Shown: piece by piece, positions 1 through 6,651 of the stretch
Layout of the letters: each line of letters opens with the position of its first letter
How positions within the stretch are numbered: position 1 is the first letter of the stretch
From: Mageeibacillus sp. UBA1046
GTDB lineage: Bacteria > Bacillota > Clostridia > Saccharofermentanales > DTU023
Direction: 5' to 3'
DNA: 7,658 bases
Assembly (NCBI GenBank): GCA_002316595.1
Contig: DCDV01000007.1
Coordinates: 4,722-12,379 of the forward strand
Made by a program: the position numbers and the translations under genes
The notes under the pieces: model-generated
Database searches by the model: none
Told to the model about the DNA's origin: nothing
What the model saw: the letters and a program-made list of their open reading frames with translations, nothing else

Positions 1-441
1 ATTCTTCTCGGTTCTATGACTATGACTATCATGCTGCTGCCCTTGATCATGAGACAAACTGAGGAGGCGCTGATAGTTGTGCCTCAGAGCTTAAGAATGG
101 CCAGTCTTTCACTGGGAGCATCCACTACCCAGACCATTTTCAGAGTAATATTACCCAACGCCATTCCGGGCATTCTCAGTGCCACTCTTCTCTCCATGAG
201 CCGCATCATTGGCGAGTCAGCCGCACTGATATTCACAATGGGAACAGCGATATCAGATAACCCGAAGATCTCCCAAAGTGCAACGTCCCTGGCCGTCCAT
301 ATCTGGACTGTCATGGCGGGAGAGCAGCCAAATTTCGAGCTCGCAACGGCAATCTCTTTGTTGATACTGGTCCTGGTTCTGATACTTAACTTGACGGTCA
401 AGTTATTGACCCACAGAATTAATAGAAAATGGCAGGTATAA
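1..441 (+). CDS. pstA: PstA, phosphate ABC transporter permease (C-terminal part, 5' end outside window)
   Basis: Inner-membrane permease that, with PstC, forms the channel of the high-affinity phosphate importer PstSCAB. The frame is open from base 1, so the start lies upstream; 146 residues are visible, roughly the last half of a typical PstA. The EAA-type loop that docks on the ATPase is clear at nucleotides ~100-170 (MASLSLGA, then RVILPNAIPGI). It is preceded by the PstA-typical TEEAL..VPQSLR segment and followed by the family-typical SRIIGESAAL. Two hydrophobic segments remain, the second (~residues 115-135, LLILVLVLILN) close to a short basic tail ending HRINRKWQV. The stop codon is one base before the pstB start, so the two genes are almost certainly co-transcribed and translationally coupled. 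An internal ATG at 16 is not a real start, because it would remove much of the conserved membrane domain. Confidence 0.95.
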   Translation: MLLGSMTMTIMLLPLIMRQTEEALIVVPQSLRMASLSLGASTTQTIFRVILPNAIPGILSATLLSMSRIIGESAALIFTMGTAISDNPKISQSATSLAVHIWTVMAGEQPNFELATAISLLILVLVLILNLTVKLLTHRINRKWQV

Positions 442-442
442 G

Positions 443-1198
443 ATGACCGCATTCAAAGTTGAAAATTTAAATCTATGGTATGACGATAATCATGCGTTGA
501 TCGATGTTTCACTTGATATCCCCAGAAATCAGGTTACAGCCTTCATTGGGCCTTCCGGCTGCGGAAAGTCAACTCTGCTGCGCTGTTTTAACCGCATGAA
601 TGACCTGATTCCCAGTACCAGGATTGAAGGAAATATAATTATGAACGACGGCAGAGATATCAGTGACCCGTCTGTGGATGTTGTTAAACTGCGTACAGAG
701 GTGGGCATGGTGTTTCAAAGTCCCAACCCCTTTCCCATGAGCGTCTACGATAATGTAGCTTATGGCTTGCGCTGTCAGGGAATTAAGGATAAGAAACTCC
801 TGAACTCTGCCGTGGAAAACTCCCTGCGCCAGGCAGCCCTCTGGGAAGAAGTGAAAGATTCTCTTCAGCGTAATGCCTTAAAGCTCTCCGGCGGTCAGCA
901 GCAAAGGCTTTGCATAGCCAGAGCGATCGCTCTAGAGCCAAATGTCCTTTTAATGGATGAACCGACATCCGCACTAGATCCGATAGCAACCGCCAAGATA
1001 GAAGATTTGATGCAGTCACTGAAACAATTGTATACAATAATAATTGTCACCCACTCAATGAGTCAGGCTGCCAGGATCAGCGACCAAACCGCATTCTTTC
1101 TTTTGGGCCAGCTTATCGAGGTCGGCCCGACTCCCGAAATATTCCAGGTACCTAAGGATAAGAGGACAGAGGACTATATTTCCGGCAAATTCGGCTAA
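443..1198 (+). CDS. pstB: PstB, phosphate ABC transporter ATP-binding protein
   Basis: Cytoplasmic ATPase that powers phosphate import through PstA/PstC. At 251 residues it has the usual family length. All ABC motifs are intact: Walker A GPSGCGKST (36-44), Q-loop FQSPNPFP (Q92), signature LSGGQQQR (148-155), Walker B VLLMDEP (168-174, catalytic E173), D-loop SALDP and switch histidine H204 (IVTHSM). The sequences CFNRMNDL after Walker A and QSPNPFPMSVYDNVAYG are typical of PstB rather than other importer ATPases, and the C-terminus TEDYISGKFG is also PstB-like. ATG 443 lies one base after the pstA stop, with only a weak GGCAGG ribosome site at 431-436, which fits coupling to pstA translation. 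The spacer of 209 bases before phoU suggests that phoU can also be transcribed separately. Confidence 0.98.
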   Translation: MTAFKVENLNLWYDDNHALIDVSLDIPRNQVTAFIGPSGCGKSTLLRCFNRMNDLIPSTRIEGNIIMNDGRDISDPSVDVVKLRTEVGMVFQSPNPFPMSVYDNVAYGLRCQGIKDKKLLNSAVENSLRQAALWEEVKDSLQRNALKLSGGQQQRLCIARAIALEPNVLLMDEPTSALDPIATAKIEDLMQSLKQLYTIIIVTHSMSQAARISDQTAFFLLGQLIEVGPTPEIFQVPKDKRTEDYISGKFG

Positions 1199-1237
1199 GT
1201 CTAAGAAGAAGATTCAGAAAAGTTCCACATAATCTCT

Positions 1238-1253
1238 AGCTAACTTATTAGCT
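1238..1253. repeat. Perfect inverted repeat after pstB
   Basis: AGCTAA-CTTA-TTAGCT forms a 6-bp stem with a 4-base loop, 39 bases after the pstB stop codon. No T-run follows, so it is a poor intrinsic terminator. It could be an RNA stabiliser or processing hairpin that lets pst transcripts accumulate separately from phoU, or it could be chance. The rest of the 1199-1336 spacer shows no convincing small ORF on either strand. Confidence 0.3.
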
Positions 1254-1336
1254 TCAGATGTACTAAAGAATATTTGATAAAACCCAGGAGAAAATTTTAA
1301 TCAAACTCCGGATAAAAGCTGAAGCGCCTTCGAAAA

Positions 1337-1376
1337 TTACCAAGGTTAGTACAAAACGTTAAACTATTGCTAAAAT
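1337..1376 (+). promoter_or_regulatory. Possible Pho-box-type promoter upstream of phoU
   Basis: An extended -10 element, TGCTAAAAT (1368-1376), lies about 30 bases before the phoU start with no good -35 box. In the place of the -35 there are TTA-rich hexamers on an 11-base period: TTACCA (1337), AGTACA (1348) and TTAAAC (1359). TTACCA matches five of six bases of the Bacillus PhoP hexamer TTAACA; the others are weaker. PhoB/PhoP-activated promoters are known to replace the -35 box with 11-base-spaced direct repeats, so autoregulation of phoU and the two-component genes is plausible. It is only an inference from degenerate repeats. Confidence 0.35.
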
Positions 1377-1407
1377 ATAACGTAATTGAAGTAAGAGGTA
1401 TATCGAT

Positions 1408-2109
1408 ATGACGGTAAGAAAAGAATTTCAAAATGAGATTCGCTATTTACATGAACAAATTATTTGCATGGGCGCTAACGTAGAAAAAGCTCTCGCATTA
1501 GCTACAGATGCGCTCTTTACCAATGACTCCGATTTAGCCAGACAAGTAATTGAAGGCGACGATGTCATCGACGAGCAAGAGCGTGAAATTGACCGGCAAT
1601 GTGTGCGTCTGATTGCTTTACAGCAGCCGGTAGCTCGTGATTTAAGGGACGTTACTTCTAACCTGAAGCTAATAACTGACTTGGAGAGAATCGCAGACCA
1701 CGCTGTCAGCATCTCGAAACATTCTCTCGACTTTCACTCCCGAGCCTCAACAGCGATTATTCCCACCGATTTGATGAAGCTGGCTGAACGGACCAGACAA
1801 ATCCTGCGCGCAGCGCTGGATTCCTATGTAACTCGCATCAAGTCCAAGGCAGAACAGACTATTCAGATGGAACAGTCGATCAACGATATTTATCAGGAAT
1901 TAATGCGTAATCTGGTAATTCAGATGAAGAGCAATCCTGATTCGTTGGAAGCACTGGTGGAACTTATCCTCATCTGCAAGAACTTTGAACGTACCGCTGC
2001 TCATTCTCAAAATGTAGCCGAATGGGTAATATACTATATAGACGGACGTCACGCCAATTATCTGGAAGAAGAGCGCAATCCGGAGGAAGGAAGCAGTTCT
2101 GAGGAATGA
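1408..2109 (+). CDS. phoU: PhoU, phosphate signalling regulator of the Pst transporter and PhoR
   Basis: Peripheral cytoplasmic protein of two three-helix-bundle repeats that couples the PstB transporter to the PhoR kinase and keeps the Pho response off when phosphate is plentiful. At 233 residues it has the family's usual length and is all helical in character. Repeat 1 has the canonical metal-binding motif LERIADHA (E93, D97, H98) and its partner acidic helix DDVIDEQEREID (51-62). Repeat 2 has the matching ICKNFERTAAHSQNVAEWVIYY (189-210), where the usual aspartate is alanine (A198), so one metal ligand appears to be lost. The C-terminus ends in an acidic, serine-rich tail (NPEEGSSSEE) probably not part of the fold. 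ATG 1408 has AAGAGG (1393-1398) nine bases upstream. It is followed after 53 bases by the response regulator gene, a common phoU-phoB-phoR arrangement. Confidence 0.96.
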   Translation: MTVRKEFQNEIRYLHEQIICMGANVEKALALATDALFTNDSDLARQVIEGDDVIDEQEREIDRQCVRLIALQQPVARDLRDVTSNLKLITDLERIADHAVSISKHSLDFHSRASTAIIPTDLMKLAERTRQILRAALDSYVTRIKSKAEQTIQMEQSINDIYQELMRNLVIQMKSNPDSLEALVELILICKNFERTAAHSQNVAEWVIYYIDGRHANYLEEERNPEEGSSSEE

Positions 2110-2112
2110 AAA

Positions 2113-2130
2113 ATTTCTTAATAGAGAAAT
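2113..2130. repeat. AT-rich inverted repeat between phoU and the response regulator gene
   Basis: ATTTCT-TAATAG-AGAAAT can form a 6-bp stem with a 6-base loop three bases after the phoU stop. It is too AT-rich and lacks a T-run, so termination is unlikely; the regulator gene probably still belongs to the phoU transcript. It may be chance. Confidence 0.2.
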
Positions 2131-2162
2131 AATTCACAAGAACGATTCAGAAGCAAAAGGCA

Positions 2163-2927
2163 ATGCCAGAGTCAAAGATTATTATCGTAGAGGACGACGC
2201 TGTAATCGCGGAATTAATCGATTATAATCTTCAAACTGAAGATTATGAGACATTATTATTTACTTCCGGGCAGGAAATGTTTCAGGCTCTGGAGAATTCA
2301 AAGATTGAGCCGCTCCTCTTCCTGCTGGATATTATGCTGCCGGGAATGGATGGCTATGAAATTTGCGAGCGCCTGAGGTCAACACCTGCCTATAAAGATG
2401 TGCCGATCCTGATGCTTACAGCCCGGAGCTCGGAAAAAGATAAGGTCAGAGGACTTGATCTGGGAGCTGATGATTATCTCACCAAACCTTTCGGCATTCG
2501 GGAGCTGCTCTCCCGCGTCAAAGCTCTTTTGCGACGCTCTAATATTATCCGGCCGGAGATCTCTGCTTCATTGAGTGGCGACAACGCTGCCACACCAACT
2601 TCAGACGGGCAGGATCGTGCAGAAGTTCTGGTCAGCGGATCTCTGGTTTTAGATGACGCCAGGCATCAAGTTTACAAAGACGACGAGCCGGTAACCATGA
2701 CGAACCGGGAATATGAACTCCTGAAATTCCTGATGAAAAACCGCGGCATCGCATACAGTCGCGATGACCTTCTAAATTATGTCTGGGGCTACGACTTCGC
2801 CGGCGAAACCAGAACTGTAGATGTACATATCAGACAGCTGCGGCGAAAAATCGAAGATGACAGCTCCGACCCCCAATTTATAGAAACTGTTCGTGGGCGC
2901 GGATATCGCTTCCGAGACGTTGAATGA
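2163..2927 (+). CDS. phoB: PhoB/PhoP-type phosphate response regulator (OmpR family)
   Basis: DNA-binding response regulator, phosphorylated by the adjacent PhoR-type kinase, that would bind Pho boxes and activate phosphate-starvation genes. The receiver domain (~3-124) has the acidic pocket E10-D11-D12, the phosphoacceptor D56 in LLDIMLPGMDG, switch residue T86, Y105 and K108 in DDYLTKPFG. The winged-helix DNA-binding domain (~157-252) has REYELLKFL, the recognition-helix segment RTVDVHIRQLRRKIE and the terminal TVRGRGYRF. The linker between them (about 127-156) is unusually long, polar and Ser/Thr/Asp-rich. ATG 2163 is the only ordinary start that gives a complete receiver domain; its ribosome site is poor (AGAAG nine bases away, or AAAAGG only two bases away), so it may depend on reinitiation from phoU. 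The name PhoP would serve equally well in Firmicutes; the phoU and pst context supports the phosphate role. Confidence 0.95.
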   Translation: MPESKIIIVEDDAVIAELIDYNLQTEDYETLLFTSGQEMFQALENSKIEPLLFLLDIMLPGMDGYEICERLRSTPAYKDVPILMLTARSSEKDKVRGLDLGADDYLTKPFGIRELLSRVKALLRRSNIIRPEISASLSGDNAATPTSDGQDRAEVLVSGSLVLDDARHQVYKDDEPVTMTNREYELLKFLMKNRGIAYSRDDLLNYVWGYDFAGETRTVDVHIRQLRRKIEDDSSDPQFIETVRGRGYRFRDVE

Positions 2928-4849
2928 AAAATAAACTGATCATGCTTATTGTGGTTGTCGTACTGGCAGCTGTTCTAATTACAGGCGGGGTCGGCTATAT
3001 TCAATTGCGCAGTGTCAGCCGCAGTGCGACTACGCAGTATCTGGCTGCTGCTGCCGCTTCCTATACTAACGATATCAATGCAGGAGAAGATTATGCGAAG
3101 GCGTTTGCTCGTATTTCTGCTGCTTTTAACAGCAATCCTGCTTTAGCTGATGCAAATGACGTTGCGAATGATGACGCACGTGACAAAGACGGAATTGACA
3201 GCCAGACTGATAGTTTGGTGTTGAGGTCGACTATCATCGATTCAGCCGGTAAGGTTCTGTATGACAGTCACAGCACAAATACCCCGGATAACCATTCAAA
3301 CCGGGAAGAAATCAGGCAGGCCTTCCGCAATAAAAGTGATGCGTCTTCAATAAGATATAGCGACACCCTGGAAAAAGAAATGGTATATTACGCCCTCTAT
3401 AATCAGGAGACCGATACTGTCACCCGTTTCTCCTCGCCGCGTGCTTCGCTTAACTCCGCAGTATTGAGCTATGCCTCTGTCATCCTCGCCGTTATGGTGA
3501 TTTCTGCCCTGCTCCTGATCGCAGTAGCTCTGACTAATCTGCGTAAAATTACCAAGCCTTTGCATCAGCTGGAAGATGCAGCCTGGCAGTTGCGTCAGGG
3601 AGATTATAATGCCAGAGTACCTGATGTGCACTTAGATACCAGTGATTTGCGCGGTTTATCGCTGTCCTTCAATGAGATGGCCCATGCTTTTCAGGAGAAC
3701 CATCGCAAGCAGGAAGAGTACTCGGCAAATCTCAACGCAGTACTCAATAGCATTCAAGATTTAATCATTGTTGTAGATGAATACAATTGGGTCATGTCTA
3801 TGAATCAGAGAGCCATAACGACCTTCGACCGCTCCATTCAGCCGGAAGAGAGATCTTGCCCGCTCTTTCTTCTGACTCAGGACAACAGAGTCGATGTCCT
3901 GGCCAAAAAGGCTCGCTCTGATGACAGGAGCGTCAAGGCTCAGCTGACTTTACGCATGCCGCACGGAAATCGCAGATATAAGATTGTCGCCTCTCCGGTG
4001 CAAAGTCAAAGGGCTAAAGGCGTAGTTGTCCTGAGTTTCTCGGATATTACTGATACGTATCAATCATCCGTTATGCGGACAGAATTTGCTGCTAATGTGA
4101 CCCATGAATTGCGCACCCCCCTTACATCAATCCGCGGCTTTATTGATACCTTGAATAAAATGAAAAATATCGATCCTGAGACTCTGAAGAAGTTCATTAA
4201 TATCATCGATGTGGAGGCTGAGCGTTTAGAGCTGCTCATCAATGATATCCTCTCGCTCTCCGCTATTGAAAGCGATAACACCGGCCGCAATGTTGAAGAT
4301 TTTGACCTCAATGAGCTGATCGACGAAGTTCTGGTTTTCCTGGATGATTATGCACATGAGAACAAGGTCGCTCTCATCCCTGAGACAGAGGAATCGATCT
4401 TTGCAGTAAGGGCAGATCGAGACCGCATCAAGCAAGTCTTGATCAATCTGATCGATAATGCCATCAAATATAATAAAGAAGGCGGCAAAGTCTGGATCAG
4501 CGTCGCTGATGCCACCGCTGAAGAAGAGATGGAGGCCGAATTAGAGGAAGCAGAGATTCTCGAAGCCTTTTCCACGGAGACTCCTGATTCGGCCGCTCCT
4601 GCCGAGGATCTGCGTATGATCGTTTTAACCGTAAGGGATAGCGGCATCGGTATTCCCCCTGCATCGGTAGATCGCATCTTTGAAAGATTCTATCGGGCGG
4701 AAATCAGCCGTTCACGCGGGCTCGGCGGAACAGGACTAGGACTTTCAATCGTCAAGCATATCGCCAAACTTTATCGGGGCTATGCCACTGCTGAAAGCGT
4801 ATCCGGAGAGGGGACCGTGATCCGGGTTTTCCTGAAGATCAGAAAATAA
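2924..4849 (+). CDS. phoR: PhoR-type phosphate sensor histidine kinase
   Basis: Membrane sensor kinase that controls phosphorylation of the preceding regulator in response to Pst/PhoU status. Order in the 641 residues: TM1 (~6-27); extracytoplasmic Cache-like domain (~30-178, with TIIDSAGKVLYDS typical of Firmicute PhoR); TM2 (~182-204); HAMP (~206-260); PAS (~268-375, SIQDLIIVVDEYNWV); HisKA with phosphoacceptor H394 in NVTHELRTPLTSIRGF; HATPase with N-box N508/N512 (LINLIDNAIKYN), G1 DSGIGIP (572-578), F-box ERFYR and G2 GLGGTGLGLSIV (599-610). All catalytic motifs are intact. An unusual glutamate-rich insert (~530-562) sits inside the ATPase domain between the N-box and G1. The gene starts inside the regulator's last codons (ATGA overlap of four bases), so translation is coupled. 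WalK-like kinases share this architecture, but the phoU neighbourhood favours PhoR. Confidence 0.95.
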   Translation: MKNKLIMLIVVVVLAAVLITGGVGYIQLRSVSRSATTQYLAAAAASYTNDINAGEDYAKAFARISAAFNSNPALADANDVANDDARDKDGIDSQTDSLVLRSTIIDSAGKVLYDSHSTNTPDNHSNREEIRQAFRNKSDASSIRYSDTLEKEMVYYALYNQETDTVTRFSSPRASLNSAVLSYASVILAVMVISALLLIAVALTNLRKITKPLHQLEDAAWQLRQGDYNARVPDVHLDTSDLRGLSLSFNEMAHAFQENHRKQEEYSANLNAVLNSIQDLIIVVDEYNWVMSMNQRAITTFDRSIQPEERSCPLFLLTQDNRVDVLAKKARSDDRSVKAQLTLRMPHGNRRYKIVASPVQSQRAKGVVVLSFSDITDTYQSSVMRTEFAANVTHELRTPLTSIRGFIDTLNKMKNIDPETLKKFINIIDVEAERLELLINDILSLSAIESDNTGRNVEDFDLNELIDEVLVFLDDYAHENKVALIPETEESIFAVRADRDRIKQVLINLIDNAIKYNKEGGKVWISVADATAEEEMEAELEEAEILEAFSTETPDSAAPAEDLRMIVLTVRDSGIGIPPASVDRIFERFYRAEISRSRGLGGTGLGLSIVKHIAKLYRGYATAESVSGEGTVIRVFLKIRK

Positions 4850-4852
4850 TCA

Positions 4853-4878
4853 ATAAGCGTCTTCGCGAAGGCGCTTAT
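4853..4878. terminator. Palindromic hairpin between convergent phoR and mgtE, probable bidirectional terminator
   Basis: Two 13-base arms, ATAAGCGTCTTCG and CGAAGGCGCTTAT, pair along their length with one T-G wobble, giving a stable stem with a small CG-rich loop. It lies three bases after the phoR stop and 86 bases beyond the mgtE stop. On the minus strand it is followed by a T-rich stretch (TGATTATTTTC), so it should end mgtE transcripts. On the plus strand the tail is only TATTGCGGG, so termination of phoR there is less sure. Confidence 0.6.
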
Positions 4879-4964
4879 ATTGCGGGACAAAGCATTTTAT
4901 CGAAAGACCTTCCCTGAGGATCACAAGGAATAACACCAGCATTTGCTAATATCTTAAACAAAGC

Positions 4965-6314
4965 TTATATCGGAAGAACCCTCAAGGCGACATTAAAGTA
5001 TATTATCAGACCTACGGCATCTACAATCGTGGTTATAAGAGGTGATGCCATGGTCGCAGGATCTAAATTGAGTTTATTCGCCAGGATCGGCAGGATTGCT
5101 CCGCTTATCTTCGCAACTATAATAATTACTATAAGAGATATAGATACTGTGAACGCCAGAGCAACATTTTGTCCGTATCCGAAGTAGATGCGCACGAAAT
5201 TTATGGCAGAAAGAACCACACCTGCAATAATACTGATCTTTAACTCCTTCCAGATTACCTTGCCCAGATCACGGAATTGAATCTCACCCAGCACCATGCC
5301 GCGAATAATCACGGTACTGCTCTGCGCTCCGGAATTTCCCCCCGTTCCGGTAAGCATGGGAATAAAAGTAACCAGGATAGGCAGGGCGATAAAGGCCCGA
5401 TCATATTGTTCCAGAATTAAGCCGTTTATCATGCCGGAAAACATAAGTACTAACAGCCACACCATGCGGTGGCTGGCCAAAGACCAGGTTGAAGTTTTTA
5501 GATAGGGTTTTTCTGAGGGGCGCAAGCCGGCCATCAGCTGCATGTCTTCTGTAGCTTCTCTTCTGACAACATCAAAAACATCATCAAAAGTGACAATGCC
5601 AACCAGGCGATTTTCCTTATCCACTACCGGTAAGGCAATTAGATCATAATCTGAAATAATATTGGCAACTTCTTCCTGGTCGGTGTTAACATCAACTGAA
5701 ATCACATTTTCTTGCATGATTTCACTTACCAGCTGTTCATCACGTGCCAGTAACAGCTCACGGACGGAGACAACGCCAATTAATTTTCTGGTGGCATCAG
5801 AAATATAACAAGTATAGATGGTCTCGCGATCCTCTCCGCGTTCACGGATATGTCTGATCGCTTCACCGACTGTGAAGGAGGGATAAAGCTTAATATATTC
5901 TGAAGTCATAATGCTTCCGGCAGAATCTTCAGCATATTTCATATAGCGATTAAGCAGTTTCCTTGTTTCAGGGGTCGCAAGGCTTAACACCCTGTTAACT
6001 GCGTTGGCGGGCAGTTCTTCCAGGAAGTCTACGGCATCATCTGTATATAGTTCTTCGATTATTTGTGATACTTCCTGATCGCTGAAGGCAGCAACCAATG
6101 TGCGTCGCTGATCAATGTCCAGCAGGCTGAACACCTCTGCCGCCTGCGGCTTCGGCAGCAAGCGGAATACTATAGCTGCTTTATCAGGACTGTGTTCCTC
6201 AATAAATATCGCAACATCAGTTTCATGCAGCTCAGCCAGCTTTGCTTTCAAAGTGCGATAATCACGCTTGTCCAGCAATGCCAGCAGCTCTTCAAATACA
6301 ACCTGATCAATCAC
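4965..6314 (-). CDS. mgtE: MgtE-family magnesium transporter
   Basis: Inner-membrane Mg2+ channel whose cytosolic domains close the pore when internal Mg2+ is high. Domains in order over 449 residues: MgtE N domain (~20-125, helical and acid-rich); linker AGSIMTSEY; two CBS domains (~140-200 and 203-255); plug helix (~256-280); five predicted membrane helices (~283-446). The pore signature PMLTGTGGNSGAQSS (319-333) and the segment IRGMVLGEI are typical of Firmicute MgtE. D432 in TTIVDAVGLIIYF corresponds to the key pore Mg2+ ligand of Thermus thermophilus MgtE, and D418 is also present. The start is GTG at 6314, chosen because AGGAGGTG (6326-6319) lies at ideal spacing and the N domain is then complete. 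It is convergent to phoR and has its own long leader. Length and motifs suggest a functional protein. Confidence 0.97.
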   Translation of the reverse strand: MIDQVVFEELLALLDKRDYRTLKAKLAELHETDVAIFIEEHSPDKAAIVFRLLPKPQAAEVFSLLDIDQRRTLVAAFSDQEVSQIIEELYTDDAVDFLEELPANAVNRVLSLATPETRKLLNRYMKYAEDSAGSIMTSEYIKLYPSFTVGEAIRHIRERGEDRETIYTCYISDATRKLIGVVSVRELLLARDEQLVSEIMQENVISVDVNTDQEEVANIISDYDLIALPVVDKENRLVGIVTFDDVFDVVRREATEDMQLMAGLRPSEKPYLKTSTWSLASHRMVWLLVLMFSGMINGLILEQYDRAFIALPILVTFIPMLTGTGGNSGAQSSTVIIRGMVLGEIQFRDLGKVIWKELKISIIAGVVLSAINFVRIYFGYGQNVALAFTVSISLIVIIIVAKISGAILPILANKLNLDPATMASPLITTIVDAVGLIIYFNVALRVLPI

Positions 6315-6318
6315 GTTA

Positions 6319-6340
6319 CACCTCCTGAATAAAGAGAGGT
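6319..6340 (-). promoter_or_regulatory. mgtE ribosome binding site, with a possible masking hairpin
   Basis: On the minus strand AGGAGGTG (6326-6319) precedes the GTG start with the last G of AGGAGG six bases away, and it decides the start choice. Immediately upstream ACCTC (6340-6336) can pair with GAGGT (6324-6320) across an 11-base loop, extendable by two G-U pairs. This would bury the ribosome site and could allow translational control. The site is clear; the hairpin as a regulator is inference. Confidence 0.55.
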
Positions 6341-6407
6341 ACGATGATATGATCTATTATGCTCATTAAAATTGCTTCAGAATAGTATCGATAAAGTTAA
6401 GATCTTT

Positions 6408-6421
6408 GCAGCAAACGCTGC
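6408..6421. repeat. Small GC-rich inverted repeat in the mgtE leader
   Basis: GCAGC-AAAC-GCTGC (plus strand) forms a perfect 5-bp stem with a 4-base loop. It falls between the small leader ORF and the mgtE start. In the mgtE transcript its loop would be GUUU. No T-run follows on the minus strand, so it is not a terminator; it may be part of leader RNA folding or chance. Confidence 0.25.
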
Positions 6422-6437
6422 CGGCTCTATTATTGAA

Positions 6438-6566
6438 CTAGTGAACGTGCTCAATTCCTGAGATAAACTTGAAAAGATAATCAAAGGAAAGAGCCTTTAT
6501 TAAATAACACTTACTCCACGATCGATACTCATCTGATCCAGTTTCATAGCATAAATGAACATCCAT
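6438..6566 (-). CDS. Possible 42-codon leader ORF upstream of mgtE
   Basis: An ATG at 6566 (minus strand) is preceded by a strong ribosome site, AAGGAGGAG (6584-6576), nine bases away. The frame stays open for 42 codons to a TAG at 6438. The peptide begins MDVHLCYETGSDEYRSW and ends FKFISGIEHVH; it is rich in aromatic residues (4 Tyr, 4 Phe, 1 Trp), has two Cys, and shows no signal peptide or family I recognise. It lies 123 bases before mgtE and just downstream of a plausible promoter, so it would be in the mgtE transcript. Leader peptides are known to control bacterial Mg2+ transporter genes (mgtL before mgtA in Salmonella), but this one is not similar to MgtL. It could be a chance ORF; the ribosome site is the main support. 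Confidence 0.4.
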   Translation of the reverse strand: MDVHLCYETGSDEYRSWSKCYLIKALSFDYLFKFISGIEHVH

Positions 6567-6622
6567 CAGTTAGCTCTCCTCCTTCTTACTTAAGTCAAAC
6601 ATGTCTTTTTTAGCCAATTATC

Positions 6623-6651
6623 AGAATAGCACAACAGTTTTGATTGCTCAA
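6623..6651 (-). promoter_or_regulatory. Candidate sigma-A promoter for mgtE and its leader
   Basis: On the minus strand TTGAGC (6651-6646) and TATTCT (6628-6623) are separated by exactly 17 bases, and TGC directly before the -10 gives an extended -10 element. Each hexamer matches four of six consensus bases. Transcription would start near 6616, about 50 bases before the leader ORF and about 300 bases before mgtE. The 8-base direct repeat GATAATTG flanks it (6660-6653 and 6622-6615). Confidence 0.45.

Noticed and set aside
84..452. Open frame on the minus strand across pstA
   Set aside because: It is antisense to clear PstA coding sequence and its translation resembles no family.
1322..1332. 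Eleven bases (AAGCGCCTTCG) that reappear inverted in the 4853-4878 hairpin
   Set aside because: Matches of 11 bases are expected several times by chance in a window of this size, and only half of the palindrome is present.
2133..2165. Upstream extended start (ATT at 2145) for the response regulator to explain its poor ribosome site
   Set aside because: A stop codon lies at 2130 and the extra residues would precede the normal receiver N-terminus; ATG 2163 fits the family.
4060..4677. Overlapping open frames on the minus strand across the PhoR kinase domain
   Set aside because: They mirror the conserved HisKA/HATPase coding sequence, are Ser/Arg-rich shadow translations and have no ribosome sites of note.
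6483..6498. AAAGG-AAAGAG-CCTTT inverted repeat as an attenuator of mgtE
   Set aside because: A 5-bp AT-rich stem is too weak, and the T-rich stretch after it on the minus strand is interrupted.
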